From Methylibium rhizosphaerae (GTDB lineage Bacteria > Pseudomonadota > Gammaproteobacteria > Burkholderiales > Burkholderiaceae_C): 64,000 nt of DNA. The stretch lies in NCBI RefSeq assembly GCF_006386545.1, contig NZ_SWAR01000002.1:186001-250000 (forward strand), given 5' to 3'. The notes beneath the pieces were generated by a model, which saw only the letters and a program-made list of their open reading frames with translations, was not told the DNA's origin and searched no databases. Each line of letters starts with the position of its first letter. Position 1 is the stretch's first letter. Of the stretch, positions 1 through 9,564 are shown piece after piece. Both the position numbers and the translations under genes were made by a program.

Positions 1-35
1 GCAACAACAAGTAGTGCAGCCAGGAGGGATTTCAT
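1..35 (-). CDS. 5' end of an exported-protein gene (partial)
   Basis: An ATG on the minus strand at 35-33 opens a frame reading MKSLLAALLVVA before it leaves the window. The pattern (Met, one Lys, then an unbroken Leu/Ala/Val run) is that of a Sec signal peptide, so the product is probably periplasmic, outer-membrane or a lipoprotein. A weak purine stretch (GAAAGA) precedes the start. Only 11 codons are visible, so no family can be named. It follows the DinB gene in the same direction, about 100 bases downstream. Confidence 0.5.
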   Translation of the reverse strand, partial: MKSLLAALLVV

Positions 36-136
36 CGGGGTCTTTCAAAAGAGTGGGGGACGAAAAATTCTAGTCAGTGCCGCAGCGCGCGCCGCCGTGC
101 GGGGGGTCGGGCCGTGCAAACGTCACGAAATGCCGG

Positions 137-706
137 TCACGCGTGCGGCTGGAACAACGTCGATTCGCCCCAGCCCAGCTGGGCCAGGTCGATCGTGCGG
201 AAGCGGGCGTCGCTGGGCAGCAGGAATTCGTCGAGCTGCGGCGGCTTGATGGAGGTGCCCGCCAGCATGGCATGCACCTGTCCCCGGTGATGGTGCTGGT
301 GCATGAACAGGTGCGTGAGGATGTGCCCCACCTGCTCTCTCGGCTTCCACTCGCCGCGGTCGATCACGACCTCGGCTGCCAGGCGCGGCTCGGCCAGGGC
401 ATCGCACCAGGCGATCAGCTCCTCGTCGAAGGCACGCTGGCGCGCTGCCAGTTCGGCCAGCATGGCGGCCGGCCGGAAGCGCTCGGCCTGCGCCAGCATG
501 TCGGCTTCTTCGCGCAGCGCTGCGAGGTAGTAGCGATCCACCAGGAGGACGTGGTTGAGCGTCTCGGCCAGGCTGGGGAAGAAGCTCACCCGCGGCGCGT
601 GGAAGTCGGCCTCCGACAGCGGCGCCATCGCCTCATGCAGCCGGTGGTTGATGAGCCGGTTGGCACGCGCCTGCGTGCGCAGCTGGGCGATCAGCGTGAG
701 GGTCAT
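137..706 (-). CDS. DinB family protein
   Basis: Predicted 189-residue four-helix-bundle protein of the DinB/YfiT-like family, small cytoplasmic metal-binding proteins, some of which act as thiol-dependent transferases. The three-His metal site is visible: H52 in the LNHVLL helix and the histidine cluster at residues 136-145 (LFMHQHHHRGQVHAML). The ATG at 706 is chosen because the family N-terminus (MTLTLIAQLRTQARAN) begins there; the frame stays open upstream but that sequence has no family character. The gene starts 22 bases after the stop of the isomerase gene and is probably cotranscribed with it. The substrate is unknown. Confidence 0.85.
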   Translation of the reverse strand: MTLTLIAQLRTQARANRLINHRLHEAMAPLSEADFHAPRVSFFPSLAETLNHVLLVDRYYLAALREEADMLAQAERFRPAAMLAELAARQRAFDEELIAWCDALAEPRLAAEVVIDRGEWKPREQVGHILTHLFMHQHHHRGQVHAMLAGTSIKPPQLDEFLLPSDARFRTIDLAQLGWGESTLFQPHA

Positions 707-728
707 GGCGTCATGCCGTGCGCGGCGC

Positions 729-1334
729 TCAGAACGGGCCACTCGAGAGCCACCGCTCGAGCTGCGGCTTGCGGTCGTTGCCCCAGAAGAGCTCGCCGTC
801 CACCACGAAGCTGGGCGCGCCGAAGATGCCGGCCGCGATGGCCCGGTCGTTCTCTTCCTTGAGGCGGACCTTCCATTGCGGGTCGTTCCAGGCGGCCTCG
901 GCCGCATCGGCATCGAGCCCGCTGTCGGCGGCCAGCTGGCGCAGCTGGGCCGGGTTGCTGAGCACCACGCCGCGGGCGAAGTAGGCCCGCAGGCCGGCGC
1001 GTGCCCAGGCCACCGCCCGCAGCGGGTCCTGCGCCTGCAACCACCAGAACACGCGCGCGGCGTTCTGGGTGGGGATGGGAAATTCATCCGGCTGGCGAAA
1101 CGGCACGCCCTCGAAACGTGCCGAGCGCGCGAAGTCGTGCAACGCGTAATCGCGCTTGATAGGGTAGGCCACCGGCGGCTTCAGCTCGGCCGCGGCGAAG
1201 GTGGCGCCCAGCAGGATGGCATGCCACTCCACCGTGCGGCCGTGGCGTGCGGCCAGCGCCTCGATCCACTCCGATGCGACATAGGAGTAGGGCGACGAGA
1301 AGTCGAAATAGAACGCGATGGGGGCTCGGCCCAT
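729..1334 (-). CDS. 2-hydroxychromene-2-carboxylate isomerase family protein (DsbA-like fold)
   Basis: 201-residue protein of the NahD/kappa-class GST family, which has a thioredoxin fold with a helical insertion. The N-terminus FYFDFSSPYSYVASEW carries the conserved SPYSY segment containing the catalytic serine of glutathione-dependent isomerases, and there is no CxxC, which separates it from true DsbA. The C-terminal GIFGAPSFVVDGELFWGNDR block is diagnostic. Founding members isomerise 2-hydroxychromene-2-carboxylate in naphthalene degradation, but many paralogues act on unknown substrates and no aromatic pathway is seen here. It lies 48 bases after dctM on the same strand, so import of an organic acid and its later conversion may be linked. 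Cytoplasmic. Confidence 0.88.
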   Translation of the reverse strand: MGRAPIAFYFDFSSPYSYVASEWIEALAARHGRTVEWHAILLGATFAAAELKPPVAYPIKRDYALHDFARSARFEGVPFRQPDEFPIPTQNAARVFWWLQAQDPLRAVAWARAGLRAYFARGVVLSNPAQLRQLAADSGLDADAAEAAWNDPQWKVRLKEENDRAIAAGIFGAPSFVVDGELFWGNDRKPQLERWLSSGPF

Positions 1335-1382
1335 GGGTTGTCTCCTGCAAGCCGGGCAGTATGCGCCTGCCGGGTCACCCCG

Positions 1383-3383
1383 CTACTTGTAGAGCAGCTG
1401 CGGCAGCCACAGGCCGATCTCGGGGAACAGATACAGCAGCACGATGGCCACCACCTGGATGCCCATGAACGGCAGCATGCCGCCGAAGATCTGGTTCAGC
1501 GTCACGTGCGGCGGGCTCACGCCCTTGAGGTAGAAGGCCGCCATCGCGACCGGCGGGCTCAGGAAGGCAGTCTGCAGGTTCAGCGCGACGAGCAGGCCGA
1601 AGAACAGCGGGTCCACGCCGAAGTTGTCGAGCAGCGGAATGAAGATGGGCATGAAGATCACGATGATCTCGGTCCATTCCAGCGGCCAGCCGAGCACGAA
1701 GATGATGAACTGGCTGAGCACCAGGAATTCGACCTTGCTGAGGTTCATGCCCAGCACCCAGCGCTCCACCAGCTCCTGCCCGCCCAGCAGCGCGAAGGCC
1801 GCCGAGAAGATGGCCGAGCCCACGAACAGCCAGCACACCATGGCCGAAGTCTTGGCGGTGAGGAAGACCGACTCCTTGACCATGCCGAAGTTGAGCTGCC
1901 GGTAGGCGGCGGCGAGCAGGACGCCGCCGAAGGCGCCCACCGCCGCGGCCTCGGTGGGTGTGGCGAGCCCGAACACGATGGAGCCCAGCACCGCCAGGAT
2001 CAGGATGACGAGCGGGAAGAAGCTCGCCAGCAGCATCTTGAAGATCTCGAAGCGGGTGAAGCTCAGCAGCCCGTAGAACACGGCCATGGCCAGTGCACCG
2101 ATGCCCAGGCCGACCCAGTAGCCGGTGGGGGCTGCGCTGGGGACGGCAGCTTCCTGCGACGCCGCCGCCTCTGCCGGCGCCGCGGCTTCGGCGGGTGCGG
2201 CCGCTGCGGCCTGGGCCTCGGACGCCTGCGCGCCCGGCGGCTCGTTCAGGGCCTGCGGCTCGGCGGGCGGCTCGGCCAGCCCGGTGTCGGCTTCGCCTTC
2301 GGAAGGCGGCTCGGACAAGCCTTCGCCGTCAGGCTCCTGCAGCCCGCCCGGCTCGGCTGGCGCGCCGGGCGCGGCCGCCTCCTCGCCCCCCATCTGCTGC
2401 AGCCCGGGCACCGATTCCACCGGCGTCACCCGGGTGGCCAGGTGATGGCCCCACAGGGCCGCCAGCACGAACACCGCCAGCGGCAGCAGCGCGATGCCCA
2501 GTTGCCGCAGCAGGTAGCCGGCCGGCACGCCATGGTTGCGCTGGCCCCTGAGCGCCGCCAGCAGGGCCGGCAGGGCGCGCCGCTCGCCGGTGGCGCCGGC
2601 CTGCGCGAGCGGCGCCGGCAGCGGCACCGCCCGCTCGGCGGCCGACAGCGGCGGCGCGAGGCCGGGCTTGATCTTCGCGAGGACGACGACGTAGACGATG
2701 TACAGCCCCGCGAGCATGAGGCCGGGGAAGAACGCGCCGGCATACAGCTGCACCACCGAGACGCCGGCGGTCGCGCCATAGACGATGAGCAGCACCGACG
2801 GCGGAATGAGGATGCCCAGGCAGCCGCCCGCGGTGATGGCACCGGCCGACATCGGGATGCTGTAGCCGGCACGCAACATGGCCGGCAGGGCCAGCAGCCC
2901 CATCAGCGTGACCACCGCGCCGACGATGCCGGTGGCGGTGGCGAACACGGCGCAGGTGACCAGCGTGGCCACCGCCAGCGAACCGGGCACGCGGGCCAGC
3001 GACAGGTGCAGGCTCTTGAACAGCTTCTCGATCAGGTTGGCCCGCTCGACGAGGTAGCCCATGAAGACGAACAGCGGCACCGAGATCAGCACGTCGTTGG
3101 CCATCACCTTGTAGGCCGCCTGCACCATGAGGTCGAGGGTGCGATGCCAGTCCCGGTCGTAGGCGAGCCAGGTGAACAGCATGCCCATGCCCATGAGGGT
3201 GAAGGCGGTGGGGAAGCCCAGCATGATGGCCACCACCACCAGCGACAGCATCAGCAGGCCGATGTGGCCGTTGGTGATGACCGGCGCGCTCGCCAGCATG
3301 TACACCGCGCCGGCCACGATGAGGGCCATGAGGCCGAAGCCGAACCACAGCTCCTTGCGCAGCGTGAAGGGCGGCCGGGTCAT
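1383..3383 (-). CDS. dctM: TRAP transporter large permease (DctM) with an extra acidic insert
   Basis: Large membrane subunit of a tripartite ATP-independent periplasmic (TRAP) transporter, which uses the sodium gradient to import organic acids. The ATG at 3383 overlaps the dctQ stop by 4 bases (ATGA), indicating translational coupling. The product is 666 residues against roughly 430 for a typical DctM. The usual blocks are present: GITAGGCLGILIPPS-type motif near residue 185-200, FGLATPTEAAAVGAFGG near 460 and LSPPVAMAAFYLKG near the C-terminus. Between the two halves lies an insertion of about 200 residues: a hydrophobic segment (IALLPLAVFVLAALWG), a Pro/Ala/Glu-rich low-complexity stretch (roughly residues 330-418) and a second membrane segment. 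The reading frame is intact through it. Inner membrane. Confidence 0.93.
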   Translation of the reverse strand: MTRPPFTLRKELWFGFGLMALIVAGAVYMLASAPVITNGHIGLLMLSLVVVAIMLGFPTAFTLMGMGMLFTWLAYDRDWHRTLDLMVQAAYKVMANDVLISVPLFVFMGYLVERANLIEKLFKSLHLSLARVPGSLAVATLVTCAVFATATGIVGAVVTLMGLLALPAMLRAGYSIPMSAGAITAGGCLGILIPPSVLLIVYGATAGVSVVQLYAGAFFPGLMLAGLYIVYVVVLAKIKPGLAPPLSAAERAVPLPAPLAQAGATGERRALPALLAALRGQRNHGVPAGYLLRQLGIALLPLAVFVLAALWGHHLATRVTPVESVPGLQQMGGEEAAAPGAPAEPGGLQEPDGEGLSEPPSEGEADTGLAEPPAEPQALNEPPGAQASEAQAAAAAPAEAAAPAEAAASQEAAVPSAAPTGYWVGLGIGALAMAVFYGLLSFTRFEIFKMLLASFFPLVILILAVLGSIVFGLATPTEAAAVGAFGGVLLAAAYRQLNFGMVKESVFLTAKTSAMVCWLFVGSAIFSAAFALLGGQELVERWVLGMNLSKVEFLVLSQFIIFVLGWPLEWTEIIVIFMPIFIPLLDNFGVDPLFFGLLVALNLQTAFLSPPVAMAAFYLKGVSPPHVTLNQIFGGMLPFMGIQVVAIVLLYLFPEIGLWLPQLLYK

Positions 3384-4000
3384 GATCTGCCCTCCTGACG
3401 GGCGGCATGGCTGTCGAGCGCGGCGATGTCCTCGTCCTTCACGTGGACCATCTCCTTGAGCTTGTCGACGTCCACTTCCTCGACGTCCTGCTCGCGCGAG
3501 GGCCAGGCGCCCTCTCGCAGGCAGATCACGCAGCGCGCGATCTCCACCAGCCCCTGCAGCAGCAGCACCGCGCCTGCCAGCGGGATGACGAACTTGAACG
3601 GATACAGCGGCAGCGGGTCCGCATTGAAGGTCTGCTCCCGGATGGCCAGCGACTCCTGCGCGAAGGTCCAGCCGGCCCAGGTGAGCGCCACGATGCCCGG
3701 CAGGAAGAACAGGACGTACAGCGTGAGGTCGATGGCCGCCTGCGTGCGCGGGCGGAAGAAGCCGTACAGCACGTCGCCGCGTACATGGCCGTTCTTGGCC
3801 AGCGTGTAGGCGCCGGCGGTCATGAACATGGCACCGTAGAGCATGATCTGCGCGTCGAGCACCCAGCCGTGAGGCCGGTTGAGCGCATAGCGCGAGAACA
3901 CCTCCCAGGTGATCAGCAGCGTGAGGCCGACCACGGTCCACGCAAAGGCCTTGCCCACCCAGGTGGAGAGGCGGTCCACGGCCAGCAGCAGCTTCTGCAT
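3380..4000 (-). CDS. dctQ: TRAP transporter small permease (DctQ)
   Basis: 206-residue small membrane subunit of the TRAP transporter, with four predicted transmembrane segments in the N-terminal 165 residues (for example FAWTVVGLTLLITWEVFSRY, a hallmark start of DctQ, and LYVLFFLPGIVALTWAG). The last ~45 residues are hydrophilic and acidic (EVDVDKLKEMVHVKDED), longer than in minimal DctQ proteins. A good ribosome site (GAGGAG) precedes the ATG. It bridges the substrate-loaded DctP and the DctM channel in the inner membrane. The gene follows dctP after a 54-base gap that contains a strong hairpin, and overlaps dctM by 4 bases. Confidence 0.93.
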   Translation of the reverse strand: MQKLLLAVDRLSTWVGKAFAWTVVGLTLLITWEVFSRYALNRPHGWVLDAQIMLYGAMFMTAGAYTLAKNGHVRGDVLYGFFRPRTQAAIDLTLYVLFFLPGIVALTWAGWTFAQESLAIREQTFNADPLPLYPFKFVIPLAGAVLLLQGLVEIARCVICLREGAWPSREQDVEEVDVDKLKEMVHVKDEDIAALDSHAARQEGRS

Positions 4001-4021
4001 GCACGCTCCTCGGGAACGACA

Positions 4022-4043
4022 AGGGCGCCGCGGTGGGCGCCCT
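4022..4043 (-). terminator. Hairpin between dctP and dctQ (possible attenuator or 3' stabiliser)
   Basis: A perfect 8-bp stem (AGGGCGCC / GGCGCCCT) with a 6-base loop lies 11 bases after the dctP stop and before the dctQ ribosome site. There is no U-tract, so full Rho-independent termination is doubtful. Such intercistronic structures commonly let the periplasmic binding protein be made in excess over the membrane subunits. Confidence 0.5.
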
Positions 4044-4054
4044 GCGAGACGGAA

Positions 4055-5182
4055 TCAGCCGGTCTTCTTGGCGCCGCGGCCGAAGTAGCGGCTGTAGGCC
4101 ATGTTGAAGTCGACCATGTAGTCGTTCTGCCACTGCTTGGCCCGCTGCGCGAAGGCCCTCTGCGAATCGAGCACCTTCTTGAACAGCGGGTTCTCGCCGC
4201 CCTTCTTGGCCATGATCTCGTCCCAGGCGTCCAGTTGCGCCTTCAGGATCGCATCGGGCGTCTTGTAGAACTTGACGCCGGCCTTCTTGAGCTCCTGGTA
4301 GTCCTTGGAGTTGCGGTCGATTGCCTTCCAGCTCATGTCGGCGCTGGCGGCCTGCACGCCGTAGTCGATGATGGCCTTCAGCTCCGCGGGCAGCCCGTCG
4401 TACTTGGATTTGTTGAACAGGATCTCGAACTGCTCGCCGCTCTGGTGGAAGCTCTGCAGCATGCAGTTCTTGGCCACGTCGGGAAAGCCCAGCACCCGGT
4501 CGCTGGAGGCGTTGTTGAACTCGGCGCCATCGATCAGGCCCCGGTCGAGCGCCGGCACGATCTCGCCGCCGGGCAGCGGGTTCACCGCCGCGCCCATGGC
4601 CGAGTACATGTCGACCGCGAGGCCGACGGTGCGGAACTTCATGCCCTTGACGTCGGCCGCCTTGGCGATCGGCTTCTTGAACCAGCCGAAGGGCTGGGTG
4701 GGCATCGGGCCGTAGAGGTACGACACCACGTCCATGTTGATGGACTTGTAGATCTCCTCGAGCAGCGCCTTGCCGCCGCCGTAGTAGTGCCAGGCCAGCA
4801 CCATGTTCGGGTCCATGCCGAAAGCAGGTCCCGAGCCCCACAACGCGAGCGCCGAGTTCTTGCCGTAGTGGTAGGCCACCACGCCGTGGCCGCCGTCGAG
4901 CGTGCCCTTGTTCACCGCCTCGAGCAGCTGGAAGGCCGGCACCACCGCGCCGGCGGGCAGCACCTCGATCTTCAGGCGCCCGCCGGCCATGTCGTTCACC
5001 TTCTTGGCAAAGTCGTTGGCGTACTCATGAAAGATGTCCTTGGCCGGCCAGGTGCTCTGGAAGCGCAGCGAGGTGGTCTGCGCGTTCGAGACCATCGGTG
5101 CGGCCATCGCGCCGGCGCCCACCGCGGTGGCGGAGGCCCGCTTGAGGAAGCGGCGGCGTGCTTGCGGGGTCGGTGTGCTCAT
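4055..5182 (-). CDS. dctP: TRAP transporter substrate-binding protein (DctP/TakP-like)
   Basis: 375-residue periplasmic solute-binding subunit. The N-terminus carries a Tat signal: RRRFLK at residues 9-14, an Ala-rich hydrophobic core, and probable cleavage near SNAQ at 31-34. The mature part has the family pattern SLRFQSTWPAKDIFHEYANDFAKKVNDMAGGRLKIE (split here for length it starts around residue 37). The segment FGMDPNMVLAWHYYGGG and the Trp-rich PFGWFKKPI resemble the TakP/LctP branch that binds 2-oxo acids, lactate or similar monocarboxylates; this is a family-level inference. The ATG at 5182 is chosen because it places the Tat motif properly and the upstream in-frame sequence is not protein-like. 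First gene of dctPQM. Confidence 0.93.
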   Translation of the reverse strand: MSTPTPQARRRFLKRASATAVGAGAMAAPMVSNAQTTSLRFQSTWPAKDIFHEYANDFAKKVNDMAGGRLKIEVLPAGAVVPAFQLLEAVNKGTLDGGHGVVAYHYGKNSALALWGSGPAFGMDPNMVLAWHYYGGGKALLEEIYKSINMDVVSYLYGPMPTQPFGWFKKPIAKAADVKGMKFRTVGLAVDMYSAMGAAVNPLPGGEIVPALDRGLIDGAEFNNASSDRVLGFPDVAKNCMLQSFHQSGEQFEILFNKSKYDGLPAELKAIIDYGVQAASADMSWKAIDRNSKDYQELKKAGVKFYKTPDAILKAQLDAWDEIMAKKGGENPLFKKVLDSQRAFAQRAKQWQNDYMVDFNMAYSRYFGRGAKKTG

Positions 5183-5402
5183 GGCGTCTCCTAGGTGCTG
5201 GTTTCGCTGGGCTTGTGGACCCCGCAGCCCCGGCTGATCGAGCCCGGGCTGCGAGTGCACACCGATCGTAGACAGCGCAACCTGCCACGCATGAGGCGGA
5301 AAACCCGCCCTTGGCGCGCTCAACGCACAAGCTGCGCGATGAGCGCGCATGGGGCGGTGCAGCGAGGGATGGGGCTGCTGCGGCGCAGCAGCTCCGCCAC
5401 AA

Positions 5403-5672
5403 TCAGCCGGCGAAACCGATGCGGGCCAGCGTCCGCTGCACACTCTCGTTGGCGTGCGCGACGTCGATCTGGATGCCGGGATGCGCAGCGCGCCACACAC
5501 GGAAGACCTCGTCGGCGAATCCTTGCTGCATGTGCGAGACCCCGGTGAAATCGAACGTGACGGCCTCGAATCGCTCGAGGCCCATGACCAGCCGCTTGCC
5601 CTGAGACCTGGACACCAGCGAGCCGTCGGCTTGCTCGAGCAACGCCACGCTCACGACGGTTCTTGTGTCCAC
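5403..5672 (-). CDS. STAS-like DUF4325 domain protein
   Basis: 89-residue stand-alone protein whose segment AVTFDFTGVSHMQQGFADEV followed by VFRVWRAAHPGIQIDVAHANESVQRTL-type sequence matches the DUF4325 (STAS-like) family signature of a hydrophobic strand, DF.GV, and FADE. The family is poorly understood; members often occur fused to a DNA-binding helix or beside ATPase-like genes, and are thought to act in protein-protein signalling. Here it starts 20 bases after an acyl-CoA dehydrogenase stop and is followed 220 bases later by dctP. The start is uncertain: GTG at 5672 is the first plausible codon and no clear ribosome site is visible. Function not known. Confidence 0.72.
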   Translation of the reverse strand: MDTRTVVSVALLEQADGSLVSRSQGKRLVMGLERFEAVTFDFTGVSHMQQGFADEVFRVWRAAHPGIQIDVAHANESVQRTLARIGFAG

Positions 5673-5692
5673 GGCAAGAGCAGGCTGGCAAC

Positions 5693-6823
5693 TCAGCCCA
5701 GCGCGCGGCCGATGAGGATGCGCTGCACGTCGGAGGTGCCTTCGTAGATCTGGCACACGCGCACGTCGCGGTAGATGCGCTCGACCGGGAAGTCGCTCAC
5801 GTAGCCGTAGCCGCCGTGGATCTGGATCGCGTCGGAGCAGACCCGCTCGGCCATCTCGGTGGCGTAGAGCTTCGCCATTGCGGCTTCCTTCAGGCACGGA
5901 AGGCCGGCGTCCTTCAGGCTGGCGGCATGGTGGATCAGCTGGCGCGCCGCCTCGATGCGGGTGGCCATGTCGGCCAGGCGGAACTGCACCGCCTGGTGTT
6001 CGAAGATGGGCTGGCCGAAGGCCACGCGCTCGCGGCTGTAGCGCAGCGCCGCCTCGAAGGCCGCACGTGCCATGCCCACCGCCTGCGAGGCGATGCCGAT
6101 GCGTCCGCCTTCGAGCCCGGACAGCGCGATCTTCAGGCCCTGGCCTTCTTCGCCGATGAGGTTCTCGGCCGGCACGCGGCAGTTCTCGAACAGGATCTGA
6201 GCCGTGTCGCTGGCATGCTGGCCCATCTTGTCCTCGAGCCGCGCCACGCTGTAGCCGGGCGTGTTGGTGGGCACGATGAAGGCGCTGATGCCCTTCTTGC
6301 CGGCGGCCTTGTCGGTGACCGCCATCACGATGGCGACGTCGCCGTTCTTGCCGCTGGTGATGAACTGCTTGACGCCGTTGAGCAGGTAGTGGCCGCCGTC
6401 CTTCGTGGCGGTGGTCCTGAGGCCGGAGGCCTCGGAGCCGACGTGCGGCTCGGTCAGGCAGAAGGCGCCCAGCATGTCGCCGCGCGCCAGCGGCCGCAGC
6501 CAGCGCTCCTTCTGCGCCTCGCTGGCCCAGGCCATGAGGATGGAGCACACCGGACAGTTGTTGACGCTCACGATGGTGGACGTGGCGCCGTCACCCGCGG
6601 CGATCTCCTCGAGGATGAGCGACAGGCTCAGGTAGTCGAGGCCCGCGCCGTCCCATTCGGCGGGCACGGCGACGCCGTAGCAGCCCAGCCCGGCCAGGCC
6701 CTTGAGCTCCGCAGCCGGGAAGCGGCCGGTCTTGTCCCACTCGGCCGCCTTGGGGGCGATGTTGTCCTGCACGTAGGCGCGCACGGCGTCTTGCACGGCG
6801 CGGTGGTCTTCACTGAGCAGCAT
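5693..6823 (-). CDS. Acyl-CoA dehydrogenase (short/medium-chain type)
   Basis: 376-residue FAD-dependent acyl-CoA dehydrogenase, which oxidises acyl-CoA to trans-2-enoyl-CoA and passes electrons to electron-transfer flavoprotein. Visible motifs: [14 protein letters not shown] in the middle beta domain, [39 protein letters not shown], and the C-terminal [19 protein letters not shown]. The catalytic base is Glu361 in [10 protein letters not shown], the position used by short- and medium-chain enzymes, unlike the isovaleryl-CoA dehydrogenase further upstream. Length is normal. It overlaps the preceding NTF2-like gene by 14 bases, so translation is coupled. The exact chain-length preference cannot be read. 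Cytoplasmic. Confidence 0.95.
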   Translation of the reverse strand: MLLSEDHRAVQDAVRAYVQDNIAPKAAEWDKTGRFPAAELKGLAGLGCYGVAVPAEWDGAGLDYLSLSLILEEIAAGDGATSTIVSVNNCPVCSILMAWASEAQKERWLRPLARGDMLGAFCLTEPHVGSEASGLRTTATKDGGHYLLNGVKQFITSGKNGDVAIVMAVTDKAAGKKGISAFIVPTNTPGYSVARLEDKMGQHASDTAQILFENCRVPAENLIGEEGQGLKIALSGLEGGRIGIASQAVGMARAAFEAALRYSRERVAFGQPIFEHQAVQFRLADMATRIEAARQLIHHAASLKDAGLPCLKEAAMAKLYATEMAERVCSDAIQIHGGYGYVSDFPVERIYRDVRVCQIYEGTSDVQRILIGRALG

Positions 6824-7241
6824 GTCGCTTCATCTCGCTGATGTTTTCCTGGTAGGCCGTGCATAGCACGACGCGCGGCCCGTGCGGCGTGCGGGCCAGG
6901 TTGTAGCCGGTGCAGAAGCGCTGCAGCACGGAGCCGTCGGCGCGGGTGAGGGTCCAGCGCACATTGGCGAACGCGCTGTCGGCGCCCAGCGGCGTGTGCG
7001 CCACCATCTCGAAGTCGGCCCGGTGGTATCCGTTGCCTCGATACAGCTCGCACAGCGCGCGATGGTTGGCCCGCATCGGCGCTTCTTCCACCCATTGGGT
7101 CAAGGTGGCATGCGCCTCGCCGTCACGCGTGTGCACGATGCCGCTGGGCGTGTGCCACAGCTCGGCCACTGCATCGCCGTCGAGGCGGTTGAAGGCGTCG
7201 CGGTAGGCCTCGAAGAAGGCCAGCATCTCGTCGAGATTCAT
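6810..7241 (-). CDS. NTF2/SnoaL-like nuclear-transport-factor-fold protein
   Basis: 143-residue protein with the cone-shaped alpha+beta fold pattern of the SnoaL/NTF2 superfamily: an N-terminal helix with FFEAYRDAFNRLDGDAVAELW, then alternating strands including FANVRWTLTRADGSVLQRFCTGYNLAR. Members are small isomerases, hydratases or ligand-binding proteins; nothing in the sequence fixes which. It starts 8 bases after the SDR stop and runs 14 bases into the acyl-CoA dehydrogenase, so it is within one operon with both. The ATG at 7241 follows a GGTCCCCGATG context with only a weak ribosome site. Confidence 0.85.
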   Translation of the reverse strand: MNLDEMLAFFEAYRDAFNRLDGDAVAELWHTPSGIVHTRDGEAHATLTQWVEEAPMRANHRALCELYRGNGYHRADFEMVAHTPLGADSAFANVRWTLTRADGSVLQRFCTGYNLARTPHGPRVVLCTAYQENISEMKRHAAQ

Positions 7242-7249
7242 CGGGGACC

Positions 7250-7911
<662 letters not shown>

Positions 7912-7915
<4 letters not shown>

Positions 7916-8328
7916 GAGGTGGTGCTTGGAGATCCGTCGGTGGGCTTCGATACCTCAGCCCGAACGGGCGATTCTTGCCCGCCGTCTGCGTGTGCCCGTT
8001 CGCCCTGAGGTATCGAAGGGCTTGCGGCAAGGTGCGCAGGCAGAGGATTTCGCACACCCCAGGCGTGTCGCCGAACCGCGAGCCAGTCTCCGCGGATCAA
8101 CGCCTCCTTCTTGGTTCGGCTCCAGCCTTTGACCCGTCGCTCGGCAGCGAGCGCCTCTTCGCGCGTTCCGAACTCCTGTGACCAGCACAGCACCACAGGG
8201 CGGCGGGTCGCGGTGTAGCCCGGTATCCCGCCGGCCTGGTGCGCGGCGACTCGATGCTCCAGATCTTCGGTGTGCCCTACGTAGTAGGACCTGTCCCGAC
8301 ACTGGAGCATATAGGCGTAGAACGACAG
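7912..8328 (-). CDS. GIY-YIG nuclease superfamily protein (probable CTG start)
   Basis: About 138 residues. The GIY-YIG core is seen as FYAYMLQC...SYYVGHTEDL, the conserved Arg in LEHRVAAHQ, Glu in EEALAAERRVKGW and the terminal GWSRTKKEALI, as in the YhbQ/UPF0213 group of small nucleases. If translation began at the first ATG (8310) the first beta strand with the catalytic Tyr of the GIY half would be lost. A strong ribosome site (GGAGG at 8340-8336) stands 7 bases before a CTG at 8328, the only other possible start before an in-frame stop. The last ~30 residues (about 104-138) are encoded by a REP-like inverted repeat, so the C-terminal tail is probably not part of the fold. The 3' end overlaps the SDR gene start. 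Confidence 0.82.
7945..8018. repeat. REP-like inverted repeat (two 25-bp arms)
   Basis: Left arm 7945-7969 and right arm 7994-8018 are reverse complements with two mismatches; a 24-base spacer separates them. Each arm contains the core CGATACCTCAGCCCGAACGG or its complement, close to a repeat motif (TTCGA..CTCAGCCCGAACGG) that I recall as abundant in Burkholderiales and Xanthomonadales genomes. The pair resembles a REP doublet (REPIN/BIME). It lies inside the 3' end of the GIY-YIG reading frame. Only one copy is in this window, so repetition in this genome is inferred. Confidence 0.75.
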
Positions 8329-8347
8329 ACGGCCCCCTCCGGCAGCG

Positions 8348-9529
<1,182 letters not shown>

Positions 9530-9564
9530 GAGGCTCTCCTTCACGGGTCGAACGAAGACGGGGA

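Noticed and set aside
555-5194. Very long open frames on the plus strand opposite the TRAP operon (over 900 and nearly 600 codons).
   Set aside because: They are antisense shadows produced by high G+C codon bias: His/Gln/Arg-rich, no motifs, while the minus strand encodes clear DctPQM, isomerase and DinB proteins.
5224-5252. GCAGCCC/GGGCTGC inverted repeat in the dctP leader as a riboswitch or attenuator.
   Set aside because: Short GC stem without conserved riboswitch core, U-tract or leader peptide; common by chance at this G+C.
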